This document shows positions 57,081 through 64,000 of a stretch of 64,000 bases of DNA, piece after piece. The position numbers were made by a program, and so were the translations under genes. The notes under the pieces were generated by a model. That model was not told where the DNA came from. It was given only the letters and a program-made list of their open reading frames with translations, and ran no database searches. Each line of letters starts with the position of its first letter. Within the stretch, counting starts at the first letter, position 1. Source of the DNA: Tolypeutes matacus (lineage: Eukaryota > Chordata > Mammalia > Cingulata > Chlamyphoridae); contig JAKSZT010054569.1 in assembly GCA_026826555.1 (NCBI GenBank), positions 2,284,258 to 2,348,257 on the forward strand, read 5' to 3'.

Positions 57081-59535
57081 GCTGCTTTGTGCGTAATGAA
57101 TTCCCAGGCCTCTTTGGCATGGCTACCTAGAGATGCTGAGGAAGGTGCCTGGCTGCCCAAGGATCCCCAAAACATCACAGTGCCAGTGGCTGCTGTTTCT
57201 TCCAGATGGAGCACGTCGTTCTTTCTTTCCCATGTCCACGTTGCACAGGCTCCCTTCCCCTTCCTATATTCAGCTGCCCATGCCTTCTCTTCTTGGCACT
57301 ACTGCAAGAAAACACAGGGAGAGCATTCGGACTGTCAGAGGAGGTAGAGGTGTAGGGATCCTGGACGAGGGTGAGAGGTGGGGACCCAGGCAGGGATCTG
57401 CGCTAACCCCACTGGGTGACCTCGGGCGAGTCTCTGCCAATCTCTGGACACGAGGCTCTTTGGACTCTCAGCCGTGGAGCTGGTATAAACCAGGGGTTTC
57501 CGTGGCAGTTTGCGTTTTACTGCAGTGGAGCCCTTTTATTCCAGGTGAACGCACCCAGCCTCACACCCCAGCATTCAGAAAGAGACAGCACAGAGCATCT
57601 GCCTCCTTCTGGCAGGAATGAGCGTCAGGGCTCCTGTGTGCCTTCTTTCTCTCCTCTGCTACCCCTTCCTAGGCCCTTGGGTCCATCCTCCAAGCTCAGG
57701 TTTCCACAGAGTGTGGTTAGAAAAATCACTGGACTAAGTCGTCTCAAGGCCCTTTCAGCTTCAGCATTTTTTATGACCTATTAATACCTGCACCTCAGGT
57801 GTCTGACCAAAGACCCTATCACTACAGAGCATGGCGACCTGAGACCATCCCCGAGCTGTTGCAAATCGGGATGCTCTCTGGCTCCTCCTTGCCCCAGGAA
57901 GGAGTCTGCCGCACCAGAGGGTGCCAACATGGGCCTGCCTACCTCTGCGGAACCCAGGGACCCCTCTCTTGGCTCTGCCCTGGCTCCAATGACTGACAAC
58001 CTTATTCTGTAAATAGGGTGTCTTGAAATTGAGTTAGACTCAGTTTGGGTTGTGGATTCGCCTGAGAACTGGGGCCAGGATTCCCCAACAGATTTGCTTT
58101 TAGATAAGTGTCTTAGGCTGTCTGATAAGCAAGGAAACCACGAGGGGCTCCTGCATTTGCAGAGCTGTGAAAACTGCCCACATTAGACTGATGGGACTGG
58201 TGATGGACACGGATGCACCAACCTGTAGCCTCACCTGACAACCGGCCCTCGCTCCTTTCTCTCCCTCTACTAATCTTTCACTGTCACGGCCCCACATCTC
58301 CTCTGCGTGGACTTACCGACAGCCCCTCTGTGCCCCATATATTATTGTCTGTATTATTTAAGGCAATTAGACATGTTCCTAACTCTTGGCTGCCCACTGA
58401 ATTCCTTCCTGCCTTTGTCTCCCACCTCAGGGAAGGCAGGAAGATTTGTTAAGTGCCAGGTGCCAGCTCAGGGTGGATGAGGATTGCTGGGGGCATCATC
58501 TGCTGACGAGGACATCTTTATTGCATTGTCAAAATGAGGAAACTGAAACGCAGCGTGAGAAAAGGGGAAAAGGAGAGGAAGGGGTGGGCCCAAGACAAAC
58601 CCAAACACACCAGTGTTTAATGAACTTCAATTATTTCAAACAAGAAGATGGCTAAAGTCTTGGACTCCCAAGAAATGTGAAGCGAGCTGACAAGCAACTA
58701 GCAAATCCTCAGAAGGGCCCGTTGGCTGGGGCAGTAAGAGGCATCTGTAACCAGCAGTAGCTTCACCTGAGGATGGCGTTACTGAGGATGGGCCCTGCTG
58801 AGGAGGCATGGGCCATGCCTTCAGGAAGTTCAACTGACAGTTGAGAGGGAAACTCTCAAGGCAGCCTGCCTTTTAGGGGAGAGCTGAGGGAGAGGAAGCA
58901 GGGAGCTGACAGGCTGTACCCAATCTGGTGCTGGCAGGCATGGGCCTACAGGAAGCAGGACCAAGAGACTCTGGTCTCTGATTGCTTGAAGGGTAGGTAA
59001 GCTGGGGGCGAAGCACCCTGGTAAGCTGGGCCATTTCTTAGTGTACTGTGATTATTGGGGAGAGAGAAAGGCAATCCCTACTTTTCAACACATCATGTTT
59101 CTCTGGTTTCCTCATTTTTCAGTCTCTAAAATTTACTCTATTTCAACAGCCTTGAGTAGCAAATAGGTCAACCCCATTCCCTGATTCTACACCCCCAGGA
59201 CTCCACCATCTACTAGCAAAAGGGGATACCGCAGGCTCCATGCTGCAGGCTCTTGCCTGGAGTTCCTCGTGACTCCATCCTTAGCAGCCAGAGAGAGAAG
59301 GAGCCTGGAGGCAGGTCTTGAGCAGGGAGCCAAGGAGGTGCATAGTGTATTCTCAATAAAAACGTTTCCCATGCAGCGCTCTCCAGATTTCGGGGTATGG
59401 CTTTCACGAAACGTCAACCCCTACCCTCCACTCCATTCTGTGTGCGTGCGTGCCAAGCCTGGTGCTAGGTAGACTCGGCCAACAGAAACGAGGTTCCGGG
59501 ACCGGAGCGCTGCAGAAGAGCAATCTGCCACCCAG
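57081..59535. other. No gene recognised
   Basis: GC-moderate sequence with overlapping frames of 120-160 codons (56880-57347, 57133-57621, 57416-57784). None has a domain, and they compete with one another in three frames, so chance is likely. A MIR-like scrap lies near 58,450-58,560. Confidence 0.45.
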
Positions 59536-59539
59536 AAAC

Positions 59540-59830
59540 TGTCTGGAGGCCTGGGAACGCACTCATTGCCAACTTGGGGATTCAGCGCTGCTTCGCTGCA
59601 AAAGCAGGAGCTGAATTACCCTGCACTTAACAAATGGCTGCCCTGTTCTCCTAAAGCTGCCAACACAAATTGAATTGTACTTTTTCATTGGTGTATACAG
59701 TGGGTGTGCTGTACAGCCAGCACTAATTTCCCCCAAGCAAGACAAATGCACAGACCTGAGCCTTCTTGCTTACATTCTGTCTCATTCTAGCAAATTAAAA
59801 TGTCACTGAGCTACAGTGAGCCTTGAAGAG
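59540..59830. promoter_or_regulatory. Candidate conserved non-coding element
   Basis: A repeat-free block: 'ggattcagcgctgcttcgctgcaaaagcagg', 'aacacaaattgaattgtactttttcattgg', 'gcaaattaaaatgtcactgagc'. No frame. Candidate only. Confidence 0.3.
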
Positions 59831-60960
59831 ACCTGGTCAGATGAGACTGGTACATCGGGGGCTGGAAAGGTTGTCATGTGATCTCACACCTCAGACTCCG
59901 GTAGATAATTAAGGAGAATGAAAACTGATAACCCCCACCCCCCCGGCTAAGACCCTCACAGCTGGCCATAAAATACGGTTCTATAGAAGGCAGTGTCAAT
60001 GGAATCTTGCAAGAAGCAAAAAAGCTATTATTTTGGCAGTTTTCTTAAGAGTTATTTTTACTTTACAGAAATCCTCTCCTGGATTTCCTCCCCACCACAC
60101 ACACCTGTTCACTCTTAGAACCAACCACGATCAATTTGGTTTAATTGAGTTCTATGAATATTTTCACCTAGAGTGGCCACTTTATGAATCAGAGTTCATC
60201 AGCAAACAAAAGTTCTCACAATCAGAGATGGAGCTTGATTTAGAGAGGCTCTCTGGGGGAATTGCAATACGAAACTGAATTGTGTTTGCTGCTGGAATGA
60301 CGCTGGTTATGCCTGCCTGAACTCTCTGAAGTCACTGAAGAACGTGCATTAATAATGCTCACATCTGGTTTTCGCATGCAACTTCTCTCGCAGGCATCTC
60401 CCGGGCATCAAGGGGCACTGTGGCAAGCTCACTTCCGTCCTGAAGCCATGCTTTCAGGAAAGGGCATTGTGGCATGGTGCCCCCTCCCCATTTTCCAGAC
60501 AGAAAACTCAGGCCCATCAAAGAAACTCCCAAGCCCCAGCAGTAGCTGAGAGAAGACTCCAGAGCCTCTGGCTTTCCTCACCAGCCTGCAGGGAGCCTGG
60601 CCTCAAAGCCATTCTAGGGATCTTTTACCCATTCCTGCCCCCATGCCCAGAGGTCAGACTTTGCTCACCAAATCTTCATTAACAGGGGTTTGCAAAGGGA
60701 CACTTCCATGCGAGAAGCAGTCAGGGAGATGTAGTTTGGAAGCCGAAATGTGAGCCTGTCTGGGACATTTCAGTAGTTTATGGGGCCAGTGGGACCAAGC
60801 ATATGAAATCAAGGCTGTCCCAGAAATTTCAAGAGAAATGGTAGCTAACCCAGAGGGGCTTGCAATCAAAATCAGAGAGCACCAACACAGGCAGGCAGGC
60901 AGAGGCCCATCAGAGTGATACTTAACCCCTCCTGGACAACGGCTCAAAAAGAGTCTTCAT
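59831..60960. other. No feature recognised
   Basis: Unique-looking sequence without supported gene. Confidence 0.45.
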
Positions 60961-60962
60961 AT

Positions 60963-61105
60963 TCCTTGTGGTGGACATGCTTTACAGGTGAGGAAGCTGA
61001 GGCTCAGGGAGGTGGAGTGGGAAGAGCAAATCTCCTAGCACAGTTGAGATCCACCAAACGCAGGTCTTCTGACCCCACAGCCATGTTCTAATCCTTGTAC
61101 CACGC
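60963..61105 (-). repeat. MIR fossil
   Basis: 'ttacaggtgaggaagctgaggctcagggaggtgg' and 'ccaaacgcaggtcttctgaccccacagccatgttc' are antisense MIR. Confidence 0.75.
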
Positions 61106-61223
61106 TCCCTCTCCATGCAAGAATGCAAACAGTGGTGCTTGCTTGCTCTGCTCCAGCATTAATGGCCTCCTTGCAATTTTTTCAAACGGAAATTTCTGGT
61201 CAAGGGCATTTCTACTGGGAGTC

Positions 61224-61687
61224 TGTTTTAGTTTCCTGGCTTCTAAAACAAGTACTATGCAATGGGTTGGTTTAAACAGTGGGAATTTACTGGCTCAAGG
61301 TTTTGAGGCTTGGAGAAGACCAAATCAAGGCACCATCAAGCCAATGCTTCCTCCCAGAAGGCTTATGGAGCTGGCTGCCAACGATCCTTGGTTCTTGGAT
61401 ATTCTGTCACATGGCAATGCACATGGCGGCCTCTCTTGGCTTCTCCCTTCTCTTCCGGGTTCTGTTGACTTTCAGGTTCTGGCTGCTCCCTCTGACTTCC
61501 TCTCTGTGTGGCCTCCTCTATATGGCTTTCGGTAAAAGGATTAAGACCCATCCTAATTCAGTTGGGTCACATCGTTAAATGAAGTAACCTCATCAAAAGG
61601 TCCTATTTAGAATGGGTTTGCACTCACAGGAATGGCTTAAGTTTAAGAACACATTTTTTGGGGGGTACATAGCTCTAAGCCACCACA
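61224..61687 (-). mobile_element. Solo LTR, MaLR-like, xenarthran type (copy 2)
   Basis: Plus-strand text runs 'tgttttagtttcctggc ... gccaccaca'; reversed it is TGTGGTGGC...AAAACA, TG...CA. It matches 7892-8365 in reverse through 'caatgggttgg', 'ctggctgccaacgatccttgg', 'cacatggcaatgcacatgg' and 'ggattaagacccatcctaa'. Flanks gagtc and gggcc match at only 3 of 5 bases. It abuts an L2. Confidence 0.75.
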
Positions 61688-61964
61688 GGGCCTTTGTACT
61701 AGCTGTTTCCATTGCCTGAAATGTTTTCCTTATCTCTATGTCTCCCTCCCTTCCTTCGGGTCTCTACTCAAACACCAGCTCATAAGTGTGGACTTTTCTT
61801 ACCACCCATCCGCCCCCATCACATTTGTCCTCCTTAGGCTCTTTTATTTTTCTCCATGGCACTTATTAGTTTTTATCTGTTTATTGCCTGTCTTATTCCT
61901 CTCTGGAAGTGTCACGAGGCTGAGGACTTGGTCAGGCTCATTGCTCTATTCCCAGTGCCTAGAT
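61688..61964 (+). repeat. L2 LINE fossil, left part (continues 62391-62455)
   Basis: 'gggcctttgtactagctgtttccattgcctgaaatg', 'ggtctctactcaaacaccagctc', 'ctctattcccagtgcctag' then, after a transposon, 'tcagtgccctgcacacagtatacattcagggaataatcgttgagtga': the L2 3' end in order. Confidence 0.8.
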
Positions 61965-62390
61965 CAGAGGTTGGCAAGCTTTTTCTGTAACGGGCCGAGT
62001 AGTAAATGTCTTAGGCTTTGAAGGCCATACAGTCCCTCTCACAAATATTCAATTCTGCTATTGAAGCTCAAAAACAGCCACAGGGGACGGATGTGGCTCA
62101 AACGGTTGAGCGTCAGTTTCCCATATGGAGGGACCTGGGTTCAATCCCCCGGACCTCCCGGTAAAAAATATAATAAAAAAGAGCCACAGACAACATAGAA
62201 ATGAATGGGCATGGCTGTGTACTAATAAAATTTTACTTATGGACACTGAATTTTAAATTTTCTATCATCTTTATGTGTCATGAGCTATTCTTATGTTTTT
62301 CCCGACTGTTTAGCATCCTTACCTGCACGCCATAAAAAAAACAGGCAGTAGGCTGGATTTGGCTCCCAGGCCATAGTTTACAGATCTCTG
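61965..62390 (+). mobile_element. hAT-type DNA transposon inside L2, itself carrying a SINE
   Basis: Starts 'cagaggttggcaagctttttctgtaacgggccgagtagtaaatg', ends 'ccatagtttacagatctctg', with CAG...CTG ends. The flanking 8-mers gcctagat (61957-61964) and ttctatat (62391-62398) match at 5 of 8, consistent with a decayed duplication. The same family as 33598. Confidence 0.8.
62084..62176 (+). mobile_element. DAS-type SINE nested in hAT
   Basis: 'ggacggatgtggctcaaacggttgagcg', then 'ccatatggagggacctgggttcaatcccccggacctcccgg' with a B box, and an A-rich tail. Duplication aaaacagccacag at 62071-62083 and aaaagagccacag at 62177-62189 (12 of 13 match). Confidence 0.85.
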
Positions 62391-62479
62391 TTCTATATCA
62401 GTGCCCTGCACACAGTATACATTCAGGGAATAATCGTTGAGTGACTAAAATAATACATAACTCAGCTGCTTCATGAAAT

Positions 62480-63300
62480 TGCATCAAGCAATAGCGGATC
62501 AGCCATCAGGTGTTTACTGAGCAGGTAGGAGCTATGAGGAACACTCTAGAAGTCAAGCTCTGTCCTCTCCTCAGGAAGCCCACATGTAAGAAGAGGAGGA
62601 GAAAGTAGGGAACCTCTCAGGGCAAAAGGAGGCTAAGGATTTTGCCCATCTTTCCCGAAGCTTACCCAGAGATTGTTCCCCTCAACAATAACCTCTTTGG
62701 AAATAAGGGGAAGCAGGGTGATGGGCTCAGCAGCCAGGACCTGAGGACGGCAGCATCATCTTGGGTGCCTGGTTCTGCAGAGAGAAACATGCCCTCAGAG
62801 ACGCTCAGACGACTACACCCCTGTGTGTTTGGGGTTGTGGTGGGGGGAAGCACTGAGTGCTGTGGGAAGTCAGAGGAAGAGGCCCCTTCCCCAGCTAGGG
62901 AAACAGGCACTTTCCTCAGGAGGAAATATGTGAGAGAAGTTTCCATTCGTATGTTCAGCTACCATGCTTGAGAGACACTGGGATAGGAGCAGAGGATGAA
63001 AATAGGCAGGGTTCATAGGCTAGTAAATATTATTTCATTAAATGCGTGGCAAGTGCTAAGGAGTAGGAATAGAAGGGTGCTGTGAGACTATCCTAGGGGC
63101 AGCCAGTGGGGTGCCAAGGAAAGTATGGATTTGTCTGGCAGGTAAGTAGACCAGGTAGGGAGGGGCATGCCAGGCACACATTGCATGTGCAAAGGCCCAG
63201 CGGCACGGAAGAGCCAGGAGGGCTTAGGAAGGCTGGAAGGTGCGACGTCTGCGAGGGAGTGGGGGTGAGGGTCTGTCGAGGGAACAGCCAGCTCCCCTAG
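62480..63300. repeat. Ancient mammalian repeat fragments (family not assigned)
   Basis: 'gtgtttactgagcaggtaggagctatgaggaacac', then 'gcaagtgctaaggagtaggaata', 'gccaggcacacattgcatgtgcaaaggcccagcggcacgg' resemble the family at 18.6 and 29.7 kb. Diverged. Confidence 0.4.
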
Positions 63301-64000
63301 GGCCATGTGTGCCATGCTGGAGGTGGGGCTCCAGCCAAAGGTCTGAGGGTTTCCCTCTGAATGGTGACCAGCCATCTCTCTGGATGTCAAATTCAAAAAC
63401 TCAGGTTCTGAAATCTCAAGACCTCTCATCAAATCTGCAAGAAAAGAAATCGCCCTTTAGACTTAGGGCTGAACAAACCCAAAATAGCCTGAAGTGAGGG
63501 CAGCAGGGAGATTTAACGTGCCACGGTTTGGAAGTGTTATTCTGAACACAGGCCTCTTTTTCTTTAAAGGGTGATGTGAGTCTACCCACTTTGCAGCACA
63601 GCTTTCTTAACCTTTTTACCTCGGTCTGGTAAAGCTGGCGGCTCCTCTCCTGGGCTTTTTCTCAGGCTTTGTGGGTTCTCTTGTTTACCAGGACCTTTGC
63701 GCGTGGCTGAGCCAATCTCTCTGAGTCTCTGGGCACCCCTGAGTATCTCTGAGCTTCTCTGCATGGCCTTCCTTCTGTCTCCTTAGGCCCTCTGCAGAGC
63801 TATTTTTCCTTTTTCTTTTTAATCTTTTCCCCTTTAGCAAAGCCTGTGATGAAGTTCCAGCCTGGCCCCAGGTCTAGAAGCTGAAGACAAGATCCACTTC
63901 CTTTTTTCCTCTTTATTTTTCTCTTTCAACTGTCTTTTCCTCTCCTATTCCCCTCTTCCTCTTCCCTGAGTCTTAATATCCATAATCAAGAATAATAAAT
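63301..64000. other. No feature recognised
   Basis: The pyrimidine-rich end (63,790-63,970) is not assigned. No supported gene. Confidence 0.45.

Noticed and set aside
56880..57784. Three overlapping plus-strand frames of 122-162 codons
   Set aside because: They lie in different frames of the same GC-moderate DNA, one begins over a MIR-like repeat, and none shows a domain or splice-supported structure.
61224..61687. A clear target-site duplication for LTR copy 2
   Set aside because: gagtc and gggcc match at only 3 of 5 positions, no better than could arise by chance.
1..64000. CRISPR arrays, operons, ribosome-binding sites, prophage or integron features
   Set aside because: The sequence is mammalian; no regularly spaced short repeats with unique spacers or bacterial-type gene clusters are present.

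Overview
This window is mammalian nuclear DNA and, by its repeats, almost certainly from a xenarthran (armadillo, sloth or anteater; armadillo or sloth most likely). The diagnostic signal is several tRNA-derived SINEs with the head motif 'ggaagcggatgtggctcaa', the DAS-type SINEs known from Dasypus and relatives. There is also a lineage-type MaLR-like solo LTR in two copies, and a LINE 3'-end family with recognisable copies at about 11.4, 34.1 and 47.9 kb. Ancient mammalian repeats (MIR, L2, hAT/MER5-type, MLT1-type, L1M) fill much of the rest. The family and species names come from recalled knowledge; no database was searched.

I see no host protein-coding gene, no intact tRNA or rRNA gene and no CRISPR array. 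All open frames outside the L1 are short, lack recognisable domains, and often lie in repeats. The window looks intergenic or intronic.

Layout. 1-5,884 is a young LINE-1 on the minus strand, cut by the left window edge. It has a CpG-rich 5'UTR of about 1.8 kb, an intact 326-codon ORF1, and an ORF2 that reads open to the edge apart from one single-base frameshift. 5,885-7,890 is an old decayed L1, also minus. 7,892-8,365 is a solo LTR. 8.4-17.7 kb holds MIRs, a nested LINE 3' end, and a SINE carrying a CCTT/CCCT microsatellite with a 100-N assembly gap. 17.7-30 kb holds L1M, MIR and L2 fossils, a DAS-SINE, a two-unit SINE array inside one target-site duplication, and several repeat-poor AT-rich blocks that may be conserved non-coding elements. 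30,169-30,573 is a CpG-rich 405-bp solo LTR with a perfect 6-bp duplication. 31-49 kb holds hAT elements (two with perfect 8-bp duplications), a SINE with a 14-bp duplication, an MLT1-like LTR and a long LINE 3' end. 49-64 kb holds L1M, tRNA-Ala-like SINE, L1 3'UTR, MIR and L2 pieces, and a stratified stack at 61.2-62.5 kb (solo LTR next to an L2, split by a hAT, itself split by a SINE).

The most interesting items are the nearly intact L1 with a long open frame antisense to its 5'UTR (placed like primate ORF0), the SINE pair within one target-site duplication, the young solo LTR, and the xenarthran MaLR-like LTR pair. I found no clear evidence of a new biological system.
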